DNA from: Panax quinquefolius
Lineage: Eukaryota; Streptophyta; Magnoliopsida; Apiales; Araliaceae
DNA: 64,000 nt
Reading direction: 5' to 3'
NCBI GenBank assembly: GCA_020205615.1
Contig: CM035151.1
Span: 42,652,977 to 42,716,976, forward strand
Made by a program: the position numbers and the translations under genes. Below the pieces are notes generated by a model. The model was not told where the DNA came from. It did no database searches and saw only the letters and a program-made list of their open reading frames with translations. This document shows, one piece after another, positions 12,394-24,278 of this stretch. Position 1 is the first letter of the stretch; the number at the start of each line of letters is the position of its first letter.

Positions 12394-13413
12394 CCCACCG
12401 AGTAGTGAATATGATTACGAGCAGTAGGCCTAAGCTTGAGGATCTGTTTCTATATCCATGAACAATCCAAGGGTGCATTATACTACCAGAAATTCCTCCC
12501 TTGCAAAACGTTTTTTTTAACCCAAATAGCTCATAAAGAAGAGGATTCTGAGCGTAAAATATTGAGCAGATGCATCAAAATCAGAGACTTATTCTAGACT
12601 GTGATACTCTTTAGCCCTAACCCCCCTTCTGAAGTAGGGAGAAAATTTTTATGTCAGGCTACACGAGCACCATATTTTTCCAAGGATGGACCTTTCCAGA
12701 GGAACCTGCAAAGAATAGCTTGGATTTCTCTAGAGATAAATTTAGGAAGGATGAAATGATTGCTCCAAAAGGATGGGATAGAGAAAAGAACAGATTTAAT
12801 AAGTTGAAGACGTCCTGAGTAAACAAGGGCAACCAAAGTCCAAGAAGAGACCCGAGAGGTAATTCTATGGATAAAAGGGAGGCAATCAAGGAAAGAAAGC
12901 TTGGAAGAAATGAGAGGGACCCCAAGAAATTTTACAGGAAAGGTCCCAGCTTGAAACCCAAGGAGAGAGAGAATGGCAGTGGAGGTTCTCTGATCAGTGT
13001 TATCCAAGAAGCATTGGCTCTTATGAACATTAGGATTGAGGCTCGAGTAAAGAGAGAAGGATTGGATGGAAGATAAGAGAATACTAACAGACTTGATGTT
13101 AGAATAACAGAAGACAAAGATATCATCAGCAAAGAAAATGTGAGTGAGTTTACAGTCCTTGGTACGCCAATGAAATTAGAAATCAGGGAGAATATAATCC
13201 TTTAAATTCTTTGAGGAAAGCATTTCCATGATGATGACAAAAAAGGTAGGGTATAAAGGATCACATTGCCTTAAACCTTGAGTATTCCCGAAATAGACAT
13301 CAAGGGATCCATTTACCTTAATGGAAAACATTATTGTAGAGATACAAGCATGGATCCATCGTATGAAGATAGGAGGAAAGTGAAGTTGGTGAAGGGAGGA
13401 GAGAAGAAAATCC
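12394..13413 (-). pseudogene. LINE ORF2 reverse transcriptase, C-terminal half
   Basis: The minus strand gives FFVIIMEMLSS, then LTHIFFADDIFVFC with the FADD catalytic box at about 13122-13133. LGFQAGTFPVKFLGVPL, SWTLVALVYSGRLQLIKSVL and FLWKG follow. These are the standard plant L1 reverse transcriptase and thumb motifs. Reverse transcriptase copies LINE RNA at a nicked target. The catalytic Asp pair is intact, but stops and frameshifts interrupt the frame. The N-terminal half lies on the far side of the SIRE-like insertion, from 23524. Confidence 0.88.
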
Positions 13414-13418
13414 CAACT
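13414..13418. repeat. TSD of the SIRE-like element (CAACT, left copy)
   Basis: CAACT precedes the left LTR; an identical CAACT at 23524-23528 follows the right LTR. LINE coding continues on both sides. Confidence 0.8.
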
Positions 13419-14848
13419 TATCAGGAATAAGAATGTGAATGTTATTCCTATTTATATATGATTTGATTATGATATATATGAATGAATATGCAAGTATGCT
13501 TGCATTAAGAAAAGATGTAAAGTCCTTTGATAGATAATAGAAACATGTGTACAAGGACTTAGAATGAATTGATCAAGTTTGTTAGGTTGATCCTACATAA
13601 GCAAAACAGCTTTGTAAAGTCCTTAAAAAGAAATATTGTACAAGGACTATAAAATATAGAAAGATCAAGCATGTTAGGTTGATCTTATGATGTAATAGAT
13701 AGGCTTATCTGATCGTCGAGCATTGCACCAGAAATCAGAGTCTGCCAGGATAGTCAAGGAAAACTCGAGAGTTGTCGAGGCAGAATCATAGTCTGCAAGA
13801 TAGTAGATCTCGGAGTTCGTAGACTGCCAGGAGAAATGATGAAGGATCATAGTGTGTCGAGTAGAACTTCCTCGCAGAGTCAAGTCTGCCGAGGAACGAT
13901 GTTCGAGAATCGTAGAGAGACAAGATGCCCACGAGCCAAATAGAACATCTGCCGAAGCCAAGTCAGAAATGTAGACTACACTCGGAGTTGTAGAGTCTAC
14001 TGATGCCGAAGCCAAGTCAAGGATCGTAGAACTACATTTTGAGTCGTAGAGTCTATTGATTACATGCAAAGATCGTAGTCGAGCAAGATCAGATGAAGAC
14101 ATCGAGCACAAAGACAGAAATCGTAGAGTGTCAAGATCTGATCCCAAAGAGGTATGGTCTGCACAGCCAAAGCTGAATCGTAGAGTGCAGAACTACGACC
14201 TCAACAGTTGTGCTCACAATACATAGGTAGAATCGTAGAGCACATACGATTCTCAACTAATGAGCACTCCCAGAATATCCAAAGGAACAAAGACTCTGGT
14301 TGGCACTGCAAAGATACATCTCACATGAAGGGATCCAGAGAGCACTCAGCGAATGGCATGCATGCTAACAGAAGATCTAAGCACCAACCCAATCAGCATC
14401 CAAATTGAGTTATGAAGCCATTCAAGATGAAGTCTTCCACAAGATGGTCATAAGAAGACTTCAGTAACTGACTGAAGAAAGTCTGCAAGTGTAGTAGCTG
14501 TCATGTGATAAGATGACAACGGCCTTGAAAGTATTCAGGATCATAGGGTTTGCCAAACAAAGAAAGAACTGATGGAGTACACATAGAGATACTGGTCAGC
14601 TTCTGAAGAACAAGGTTAAAGTTATTAAGCATTGGGCTAGTCCATTGATGATAAGTGAACGGGAGATCACAAGGAGAAAGCGAGCTAGACGCGCCACAAA
14701 TATAAAGTGTCATAATATTTAGAAGGGACCAGAAAAAAGAGTCAAGCCATCAACATCTGAGAACAGTTGAAGCATATAGAAGTATTGAAGCACTGCACAA
14801 AAGAAGGAAGAGGTGTTCTACATTGAAGATCCAATTAACACTCTTCAA

Positions 14849-14887
14849 GATCGTAGTGTTGTCTCTAGTCAACATGACACTACGATC
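14849..14887. other. Inverted repeat in U3 of the SIRE-like LTR
   Basis: GATCGTAGTGT and ACACTACGATC are exact 11-bp complements 17 nt apart. The other LTR keeps a matching hairpin at about 21972-22013, with one arm change but a longer inner stem (GTTGTC/GACAAC). Confidence 0.7.
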
Positions 14888-15229
14888 AAGTTCTTGAAGA
14901 CATGCATCAGAATCGTAGAGTTCGAATAGCTAAAGACTGAAGCATTGGCAACGGTTCAATCTAAAGGGTAATATTCGGACAAAAGCTTATTGAGAGCATC
15001 GATGCAAAAGGACAACCTTTGATCGAGAAATCAGAAGGAGGAAATAAAGTCTTCAACCTGCCCAAGACATTAAAGTGACATCTCTGATGGGGTAAGTGAA
15101 ACAGTAGACTGCAGAGTCAGAAAAGTTATGACATGTCACATCTGCAGTCTACCTCAAGCAACTCGAGATCTGTGAAGATGTTTGAATAGCTTTCAACGGC
15201 TACTTTCCAACGGAAGGATTGGGAAGGAG

Positions 15230-15236
15230 TATAAAT
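15230..15236 (+). promoter_or_regulatory. TATA box of the SIRE-like 5' LTR
   Basis: TATAAAT lies in GGAGTATAAATCAGC, conserved at 22357-22363 in the 3' LTR. Transcription would start about 30 bp on, almost exactly where LTR homology is replaced by coding sequence. Confidence 0.55.
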
Positions 15237-15264
15237 CAGCTAGAGCTTCAAAGATCAAAGGTAG

Positions 15265-15728
15265 CTACGAGAAGACTCAGGTGCATCCTCAAATGAAAAT
15301 ATCCCAACAAGCCCAGATGATAGGTCAAATGATGTTGTGTCTAGAGAAGAAGAACATGCCCCCTCCAATCCTGAAAGCCACCATGATGGCTCAAAAGGTG
15401 ATGAGTCCAAAAAGGAAGGGTCTGCCCCTGCCAGTGCTGAACCCCAAAGAAGTTTGTCTGTTGAACCAGAGGAGTCTGAGTCTGAAGAGGAAGAAGAGTC
15501 TGACTCTCCCAAAATTGAACCTCCAAGAAGAAGGAAGAGCTACAGACTGCAAGCCAAATTTGCCTCTAAAAGGAGCAGTGATCACTCCAATACTATCATC
15601 GAACTAAGTGATGGTGAGTTTGTATCAAAGGATGAAACTGAAGATGGAACTAGTGGTGAAGAAGATGAATCAGAGGAAGATATTGCTGAAGAATGTTCTG
15701 AAAATGAAATGCAGCAAGAAGGATTCAC
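15265..15728 (+). pseudogene. Acidic ORF of the SIRE-like element, first part
   Basis: The frame is open from the LTR junction to the nested LTR. It has no start codon of its own at the junction, so it is 5' truncated. The product is rich in Ser, Glu and Asp: EESESEEEEESDS, a basic patch PPRRRKSYRLQAK, then a second acid run (EEDESEEDIAEE). It continues after the nested LTR at 18864: GFT on the left rejoins FTVGNDQDGSGSKKEE across the TTCAC duplication. SIRE elements carry an extra ORF after pol, called env-like; this position just before the 3' LTR fits it, but I see no clear fusion or membrane segment. Function unknown. Confidence 0.6.
15724..15728. repeat. TSD of nested solo LTR (TTCAC, left copy)
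   Basis: TTCAC precedes TGTAACATTCC; the identical copy at 18864-18868 follows GGGCCTGTCACA. The flanking ORF is in frame across the duplication. Confidence 0.88.
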
Positions 15729-16852
15729 TGTAACATTCCAGAATTTTAAATTGTAATATTAAATATTTATTGAATTATATAAGTATTTAATGGATATGTT
15801 TATTGCTAAATAATAATTGTTCAATTTGATTTGATTTGATTTGGTTAATTAATTGTTAAGTAAATAATTAATGAGTTAATTAAATTAATTGTTATGAGAT
15901 TATGTACCAATTTAATCTAATAGTTAAGCTAGAGAGCTTATAATGATTAAATGAATTATAATATTTTAATTGAAATTTGTAATTAAAATAAGGTGTTAAT
16001 TGGTTAAACATAATTATAATTATAAAGGAAACTATAATTATGTGGTAATAATTTATGGGTTAAAGTAATTTAATAGATTAGTATTTGAATTTATTAAATT
16101 AATTAAGTAGAAGTGTAACAAATAACCTTGTTATAAAGGAGTTATTAAAATAAATTAAAAGAGTTTAATTTAGTTATGTCAAACATGTCTTAATGCATAT
16201 TAATTCATTTATTCTAATAGTGTTTTATCAAACAAGGTGTAGGGATTAATTGATTTATTTTAATTAGCTTTACCAAACAAGGTATATGAGTTAATGGGTT
16301 ATTTTATTATGTTAGCCAAATAAGCCTTTATGGCTTTTGATTTTCAAAACTATATATAATCGATATAAGTTATAACTAGAGTTATATTATATAATTAATA
16401 TATATTATTACTATATCGTTATATTTTACTACGTAAACTAGAGTTGGGAAAAGAAAAACTCGGAAGAAGAAAAGGAAGAGAAGAAAGAAGAATTAGAGAG
16501 AATTCTTGAGAGGTTTTGAGAAAAGATTGGGGAAAAGAAAGTTCTTGATCAAAAGGGAAGGGTATCATCTTCTTAAACAAAGGTAGGATCTTAATCCTTT
16601 TTATTTTTAAAGTTTAGTTTTTCCTCTTCTAAAATTCTTTGTAAAAATCTTCATGAAGGATAAATTGTAAGTGATATATGGTTTATATGATAAATTATTG
16701 GTTATAAGATGGTTTCATGAGTTTATATATGATTATAGAGGAACTAGTTTATGTATGTATGTGTTTTATGAAGAAACTATATTACAAAGTGTTCATATGA
16801 ATATATATACATGAATAAAGCATTTAAAATCAAATTAAGGTGTGATTAGTTG

Positions 16853-16887
<35 letters not shown>

Positions 16888-18863
16888 ACTATTGATTTTG
16901 AAAGTAGATGAATAAACATAAACATGGTAGTTTGAATCAACTATTTTGATTGAAAAAACAAAGTTACGTTGATGAATTTCATAAAAATGTAAAAATAGAG
17001 TTTTTGCCAAAAACATTGAAATCGGGTGTTATAAAATTGATGTTTATGTTATTGTATATGTAAAAACATGTTAGGAGTCTTTACAATATGTTTACATGAA
17101 GTATCTATATGAATTACATGTTAATTAGCTTGTTAGATTGGAGCTTGTTGGCCAATTTGGCTTTGCTCATTCATGTTTGTTCTTAGAGCTCATGTAGCCG
17201 AATTAAAGTTTAGCGCAGCATTATTAACATTATAGGTTTACGTGTCTGCAATGGCCATGACCACGCCACAAAGACTAAACATTGGCTTCGAGTTTTGTCT
17301 ATAAATACTAACTTAGCGCCGCAACGCGAGTTAGCATAATGTTCTGACAGTTTTAGTTTATTACACAAAGTTTGAAAATAAATGTTAGGTGTTAATAATA
17401 GGAATGTTAAATGATGATTTCAGTAGTATTAAACTATGAATGAGTATGTTATCAAGGGTTAACTAGTATTAACATAGTTTGATTATGTGAATTGGTAATT
17501 TAACCTACATGATGTATATATTTTTTTATATATAAAGGTTGGTAATGACTAATTATGTCTTGATGACATATATATAGGGTATTGAGATTCAAGTGGTAAG
17601 GGTTAGCTTGTGCTAAAGGCAAGTTCTCTAACTCTACTTTTATAATTGTATGAATATTTAAACTCTTTTGAGCAAGTTTTCTAACTCTAAAACTTCATTG
17701 TGCAAGTTCAATTTCGTTGAGTACATTATTGTTTTTAATTCAAATTCAATTATACAAGTGGCTAAGTCTACACTTTCGTAGAGCTAGATGGGTTATTATT
17801 GAGAAAGCTCTCGTGTCTAATTATTCACAGGGATGCAAGTATTCTAAATCGTATAATTAGTATTGAGCAAGTTTCTTTTATATATAACTTGTTATTTAGC
17901 ATACAAATCGCTATATTTTAATATTCTAGTGTTGAACAACTTTATCGTTCAAATTACTATTCATTATGCATGTTTGGTATCCAATTATCAATAACTTTGA
18001 CTTGATATTGTTCAAAGTAAATTATGTTATGATTATTCAATGTTTATGCTATTAGATTATTCCTAAAGCATGATATTTATTTACAAATATCGATTTCAGT
18101 TATGATTATGACATAGCATACAGTTATTTCTTTTGTATTCAACTAATCCTTAGTTGATGACCGTTGAATTCTAAATTACCCTGTAATGTATCCAAACCAA
18201 ACTTACTTTGGTGTGGACTTGTATTCTAAATACTGAGATGAACAACTCTTTTATTAGAGGTTTACGCTTAGCATTTAAATGGTTGTGCACAATACATTGT
18301 ACGAAGGGTTGATCCCCCTAAGTACGTGGAGTCCTTATAGTCTTATGATTGTTAAAGTTAAAGTTGAAAGATTACTTATAAGCTGTGGACATGATTCGTG
18401 GTCATTAGACCCTCAAAGAGTATGTTTAAAATGTTAATAGAAACTATCATTCATTCTATTGAACCTATTTCGCCAAAGGTCAGAATGTTGTAAAGTATTT
18501 ATTCTTATTTCAAGTGAGCCTTGTTTGCTCACTCTTGCATATTATATACTTATTGCAACTAAGGTTGAGAAGGTCAATGAACCGACCACTAGCAAAGGAA
18601 AGGGAAAAATGTACAAGTGATTAACACTTGTAATTTTATTTTATCGTTGTAGACTTTTGAATGATGTAATAATTTAATTTCCGCATTTGAATGATTGTAA
18701 TTAAAGGTTAGATAACCTGAGATATTTTTATTTAAGTTTAACTCAGATGTAAGTGATTTTTATTATTCAATTTTATTATGATTGGGTAGTTAGAAATGAA
18801 TGTTTTGATTAAGTGAACACCAAATCTTGAGGAAATGAAGTACCAGGATTTGGGCCTGTCACA
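15729..18863 (+). mobile_element. Solo gypsy LTR nested in the SIRE-like ORF
   Basis: It runs from TGTAACATTCCAG to GGGCCTGTCACA (3135 bp) with a perfect TTCAC duplication. AT-rich U3 is followed by a TATATATAAT at 16351 and a GA-rich leader near 16450-16560, the usual order for plant gypsy LTRs. It shares blocks (ACCAAACAAGGT, purine leader) with the inverted solo LTR at 28457-31748, so both belong to one family, distinct from S1/A/B/C. No gene is seen in its 3.1 kb. Confidence 0.85.
16856..16885. repeat. TA microsatellite
   Basis: About 15 TA units in the solo LTR; a longer TA run sits in the related LTR at 30409-30444. Confidence 0.85.
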
Positions 18864-20340
18864 TTCACTGTTGGAAATGATCAAGATGGTTCAGGCTCGA
18901 AAAAAGAAGAAATGGAGAATGATTCCAATTCTAAAAATTAAGAATCAGAGGAACCAGAACTCTATCCTGTCCTCTCTCCAGCAAATTTCACTAGGAGAAT
19001 AGTGGTAGAAGTCTCAAATGAACCACCAGAAGCTCCACCAGAAAGATGGGTGAACTATGGAGATGAGAAACTCAAGGTGGTAAGAATGACTACCTTTGAT
19101 ATAGCTAAAAACTGGAATTACATGGAGCTAGACTGCACGACCATTCTCTATAATCCTGATGACTTGCCAATGAGATGGTTATTCCAATGGATGCCATGAC
19201 TAAAGGCCCATACTGAAAAGAATGGAAGCTACTTTTGCTGGTGCTACTCTCACTTTCCAAGCATAGAGCTGGTGGCACAAAACTTCCCAAGGGTAAAGAG
19301 TTTTTCTACAAAGATGATCACAAACCAACCCCACTTCAAAATCTATCGCCATGCTGGAAATCACTATATCCCCTACGATCGTAGAGTGGACTCTGAAGGA
19401 AGAAGGATCATGACCAAGGAGATGATCGTAGAGTCTGTTCACTCTACTGCTGATGGTGTTCAAGGTCAATGATCACAAACCTCCATCAGCTCAAGCACTG
19501 CTATCTGACATTCCTTCATCCACAATCAGTGATCGGAACTCAACGATTCTTCAGATTCTCAATACCTTTGAAAATCTGTCCAAGGATGCAGATCGTAGAG
19601 TTCAATCTAATGCTTGACAGGAGATTGCTCAACCAAATGATCAAGTATATGTGGAGAAGGAGCTGATGAAAAACTCTGATGAACTGAGTGAGAAAATATC
19701 TCTATTCACTGAAGAGTCACAAAAGTTGACAGCAACAGGAGATAATTCATTCCAGAACAAACTCCAAGCTACTATGGCTGATGTATCTCTCAAACTCAAA
19801 GAGAGAGATAACATCTATCTGAAGGCCATACACGATCAAAAGGCAGAAGCTCTACGAGCTCAGAAGGCCAATGAAGAGTAGATCCAAGTCCTCTCTGACA
19901 AGATTGACGATTTACATGGCGCTTCTTTCTCAAAAGCAACTTGAGCTAGGCCAACAGGAACTCAAGTATGAAGTTGCTAAATCCTCCTACCTAATGGAGC
20001 AGCTCATGACCAACATGGAGCAGCTCTCCCAAATGAATAATGACAAAAAGGGGGAGAAAAAGAGGCATAGAAAGAGGCAGAGCAAAAGGCATTCAAGGAG
20101 GAGCAAGAAGATCAAACAAGAGAAGAAGTAAAAGAAGCAGACAGCAGACCGGACAGCAGAAGAAAAGGCAGAGTCATCATCCAAGGGGGAGCCAAAGATT
20201 GATGAGCCTATGTATGCAGAAGCTGAGGGGGAGCCAGAAGGAAAAGAGGATTATGCATCTGAGGGGGAGCAAAGCAAAGTAGGAAGGTCATCATCCCAAG
20301 GGGAGCAGGAACAAGAAGGTCAAACAGATGATTAGTTTAT
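18864..20340 (+). pseudogene. Acidic/coiled-coil ORF of the SIRE-like element, second part
   Basis: This continues the ORF broken at 15728. A stop falls at 18939. A good frame then runs to 19199 with PPERWVNYGDEKLKVVRM and FDIAKNWNYMELDC. After frameshifts, 19651-19881 encodes a heptad-like, Glu/Lys/Leu-rich stretch (KNSDELSEKISLF, DVSLKLKERDN, KAEALRAQKANEE), a probable coiled coil. It is followed by a Lys/Arg/Glu-rich tail with repeated GGGGGAGC at DNA level. The order, acidic part then globular part then coiled coil just before the polypurine tract, fits the extra 3' ORF of SIRE/Maximus elements, but the function of that protein is not settled. It cannot be expressed whole. Confidence 0.6.
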
Positions 20341-20553
20341 CAACAGACATCCTGGAAACATACATGGAGCCAAAGAGGTACATCTCTAACTAGTTAGGTA
20401 TGTTCTGGATCCAGGATGTAAAATGTCGGTGTATTAAATTCCATATCATTATAAATAACATTAATGATTATCTGTTTTAGAAATAAAGCTGCTCACTGTA
20501 TATAAGATTCATTCATAACATGCATATGCACTTATTGTTTTTGTCATAATCAA

Positions 20554-20564
20554 ATAGGGGGAGA
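20554..20564 (+). other. Polypurine tract of the SIRE-like element
   Basis: ATAGGGGGAGA lies directly before the 3' LTR start TGTCAAG. It would prime plus-strand cDNA synthesis. Several near-copies of its core occur upstream (about 20049, 20186, 20226, 20261, 20297). Confidence 0.75.
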
Positions 20565-20565
20565 T

Positions 20566-23523
20566 TGTCAAGAATAAGCATGTGAATGTTATTCCTATTT
20601 ATATATGATTTAATTATGATATATATGAATGAATATGCAAGTATTCTTGCATTAAGAAAAGTTGTAAAGTCTTTTGATAGATAATAGAAACATGTGTACA
20701 AGGACTTAGAATGAATTGATCAAGTTTGTTAGGTTGATCCTACATAAGCAAAACAGCTTTGTAAAGTCCTTAAAAAGAAATGTTGTACAAGGACTATAAA
20801 ACATAAAAAGATCAAGTATGTTAGGTTGATCTTATGATGTAATAGATAAGCTTGTTCGATCGTCGAAAGCATCTGCTCTGTAAATCTGAGTCTCGCCAGA
20901 GAGTCAAGAGGAAAACTTGAGAGTCGCCGAGGCGTAATTGTAGTCTCGCAAGATAGTAGATCTCAAGTTCGTAGATCGCCAGGAGAAATGATGAAGGATC
21001 AGAGTAGTAGTCGAGTGTAACTTCCTGAGTCAAGTCCGCCGAGAGAAGTCATGTTCGAGAATCGAGTGATACCGCCACGAGCCGATCAACATCTCTGCTG
21101 GCCGGTCGAGTCAAACGAGACTACACTTTGAGTCGTAGAGTCTCATCGACGCCAAGCTAAGTCAAGGATCGTAGAACTACATACGAGTCGTAGAGTCTAT
21201 TGATTATGCGCGAGATCGTAGTCGAAAGCTAGATCGGATGAAGACATTGGGCACAAAGACAGAAATCGTAGAGTTTCAAGATCTGATCCTGAAGTCATAG
21301 GGTCTGCACAGCCGAAGCTGAATCGTAGAGTGCAGAACTACGACCTCAATAGTTGTGCTTACAATACATAGGTAGAATCGTAGAGCAAATACGATTATCA
21401 ACTAATGAGCACTCCCAGAATATCCAAAGGAACAAAGCCTCTGGTTGGCACTGCAAAGATACATCTCACCTGAAGGGAACCAGAGAGTACTCAGCGAATG
21501 GCATACATGCTAATAGAAGAACTAAGCACAAACCCAATCAGCATCCAGATTGAGTTGTGAAGCCATTCAAGATGAAGTCTTCCACAAGATGATCATAAGA
21601 AGACTTCAGTAACTAACTAAAGAAAGTCTGCAAGTGCAGTAGCTGTCATGTGATAAGGTGACAACGATCTTGGAAGTGTTTAGGATCGTAGTGTTTGCCA
21701 AATAAATAAAGGACTGATGGAGTACACATAGAGATACTGGTCAACTTCTGAAGAACAAGGCTAAAGTGATTAAGCATTGGGTCAGTCCATTGATGATAAG
21801 TGAACGGGAGATCACAAGGAGAAAGCGAGCTGGACGCGCCACAAATCTGAAGTGTCTTGATATTCAAAAGGGACCAGAGAAAAGAGTCAAGCCATCAGCA
21901 TCCGAGAACATTCGAAGCAAACAGAAGTGTTTAAGCACTGTACAATTGAAGATCCAATTAACACTCTTCAAGATCGTAGTGTTGTCTCTACCAGACAACA
22001 TGACACTATGATCAGGTTCTTGAAGACATGCATCAGAATCGTAGAGTTCGAATAGTCAAGATCAAGCATTGCAGCAACCGGTTCAATCTGAAGAGTAATA
22101 TTCAGACAAAAGCTTATTGAGAGCATCGATGCAAAAGGACAACCTCTGATCGAGAAATTAGAAGGAGGAAATAAAGTCTTCAACCTGCCCAAGACATTAA
22201 AGTGACATCTCTGATGGGGTAGGTGAAACAGTAGACTGCAGTGTCAGAAAAGTTATGACATGTCACATCTGCAGTCTACCTCAAGAAACTCGAGATCTGT
22301 GAAGATGTTTGAATAGCTTTCAACGGCTACTTTCCAATGGAAGGATTGGGAAGGAGTATAAATCAGCTAGAGCTTCAAAGATCAAAGGTAGTTGGAGTTT
22401 TTGAGTTTGGAGTAACGGTGGAATGTTCTAAACCATGTAAGATAGTGAGTCCGAAGGCTCACTCTACGATCCACCAAGAACACTTAGAGTCAGATAAAGA
22501 AAGAAGTAGAAGTGAGAGTTCTATAGTGTAGAAGTGAGAGTTCTACTACATGAAGAGTGTTCTGAACTGCCGAGAGAAAGAAGAGCATCATGTCATCTTG
22601 ATGTCCATCATGGGAAGACTCTAAGTACCATAGAGAAGGGCTCACAATCGTTCATCACGAGAAGGCATCAAGTATCAATAAGGGAGATCACAAACGTCAT
22701 CATGGTGGCAAACATGAGAACGTTTCTAAGTACCTAGCAGAAGAGCTTACAATCATCTTAGAAATCCATCATGTGCAGCCATCATGTATCAAGAGGAATG
22801 ATCTTCAAGGCAGTCATCAAGGGATCATCCGAAGTGGTTGAGTAACTGAAGAAGCTGAGCATCATTCAACACTCAACTGCACTTCAAGGGTGATCATGCC
22901 AAGCTGCTAATAAAAGAAAATGTTCAGAGCATGAAGACATATTAGCAGCTCAGCACCAACTCCAACAAATAAACAACTCAACTCGAAGCCAGGGCCTGAG
23001 GGGTCCTTGTCTGGAGGGACTTAATGAAGTTCCAAGCCTGCTGGGCTTAAAGAGTTCCTAGGGAACTAGAGGAGTTCCAAGGCTGTTGGCCTTGAAGAGT
23101 TCTTAGTGAACTGAAGTCCCAAGGCTGCTGGCCTTGAAGGAATCTTAGTGATTCAGGGTGCTGCCCTTCCTTAGTGGAAATCCTGCTAGTTGAAAGCAGA
23201 AGAGTGGATGAGTCTCTAAACCACTTAAAACCCCTTGTGTCCTTTACTTTATGTCATTTACATTATGTCTATTAACTGCTATAACTGCTATGTATGTTTT
23301 AACTGCTTACCATTGAACTAACTCTACGAACAATGTATGTATGATTATGAATATATCAATGAAGGGGATCTTTTACTTATTCCGCCGTGCTTGAAAAGAT
23401 TTTTATGTTTGTCATATGCTAAATTATGAGCAATACAAAGTAAACCAGAAAAGTATTAGAAACAAAAAAGGATCTATTCACCCCCCCCCTTTCTAGATCT
23501 ATTGTGCCTACTGGGACCTAACA
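20566..23523 (+). repeat. 3' LTR of the SIRE-like element (complete)
   Basis: TGTCAAGAATAAG to GGACCTAACA, 2958 bp, followed by the CAACT duplication. The U3 half matches the 5' LTR; 22392-23523 is present here only. The U3 contains many TCGTAG motifs and a hairpin. Small ORFs in 21353-22737 are LTR sequence, not genes. Confidence 0.85.
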
Positions 23524-24278
23524 CAACTGACAGTGTCAAAGGCCTTCCTAAGGTCAATTTTAAGGGCACATCGAGGAGGGCCAGAGGACCTATGGTAGTT
23601 CCTGAAATGTTCTTGAGCAAGAATAATATTATCACTAATGTTTCGCCCCTTGATGAAAGTCGATTGTGCCTTATCAATGATTGAAGGCAAGACAACTTTA
23701 AGCCTACAGGCAATGATCTTAGAAATGCATTTGTAAATAGTATTGCAGCAAGATATAGGTCTGAAATCAGACATAGAAGTAGGGTTACTACACTTAGGAA
23801 TGAGGGCAATGGCCGTGGAATTAATACCCTTGGGCATGTAGCTCGAAGAGAAGAAGTATTTAACCAGATTGGAAAAGTTCGTGCCCACAATTTCCCAGCA
23901 GTGAGTGAAAAAATTGACTTTGAACCCATCCGGCTGAGAGATTAGCAGCCTAAGCCGGACTAATAAGAGAAGTAGGGGGGTTGTCCAGATCCGACTGAAA
24001 GATAGTGTTAGAATCCAGGCTAAACAACTGAAAGAAGTACTTAGTGGCTACTTCTTCTACAACAAATTGTCCATGGGCCAGCTCACCCTCATCATCCAAG
24101 ATAGATAGAATTTTTTTGGAGTTCCATCTGTTCTTGACCTTATTAAAGAAGAACTTGGTGTTCCTGTCCCTTGAAGCCAGCCATGTGACCCTAGACTTTT
24201 GCAGCATCAAAGTTTCTTCAAAGTCCAGGGCCCTCCATAGGGTACAAAGACATACTCTTTAATTTTCAATGAGATCAT
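23524..24278 (-). pseudogene. LINE ORF2 linker and reverse transcriptase N-terminal half
   Basis: Minus-strand reading gives QKSRVTWLASRDRNTKFFF and NRWNSKKILSI (linker). Next come NSTAIALIPK, SDFRPISCCNTIYKCISKI, STFIKGRNISDNIILAQE, and GPPRCALKIDLRKAFDTVS at the right. The last holds the first catalytic Asp region of the polymerase. The order is that of plant L1 elements. The frame shifts once near 23890-23950. Its left edge is the CAACT duplication of the SIRE-like insertion and its right edge the Tat-like LTR. Confidence 0.9.

Larger units (their letters stand above)
13419..15264 (+). repeat. 5' LTR of the SIRE-like element, U3 only
   Basis: It aligns by eye with 20566-22391 almost throughout and then stops abruptly at GGTAG, about 28 bp after the TATA box. 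The R/U5 part present in the 3' LTR (22392-23523) is missing. The first bases read TATCAGG where the other copy has TGTCAAG. Minus-strand ORFs here, such as 157 codons at 13674-14147, are mirrored only partly in the other LTR and are not genes. Confidence 0.82.
13419..23523 (+). mobile_element. Deleted SIRE/Maximus-like copia element, non-autonomous
   Basis: A 5' LTR that keeps only its first 1846 bp, an acidic and coiled-coil ORF remnant, a polypurine tract and a full 3' LTR of 2958 bp are bounded by a perfect CAACT duplication. The LTR end near 23463, with a long C run then CTAGATCT...GTGCCTACTGGGACC, and the GGGGGAGATTGTCAAG start are typical of plant SIRE/Maximus copia elements as I remember them. 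No primer site, gag, protease, integrase or reverse transcriptase is present. Since the TSD is intact, the internal loss happened before insertion or as an internal deletion. A solo LTR is nested in the ORF. Confidence 0.75.

Noticed and set aside
13674..14147. 157-codon minus-strand ORF in the SIRE-like 5' LTR
   Set aside because: The matching place in the 3' LTR carries only a fragment (20821-21033); the TCGTAG repeats read in reverse cause the Ser/Leu/Asp bias.
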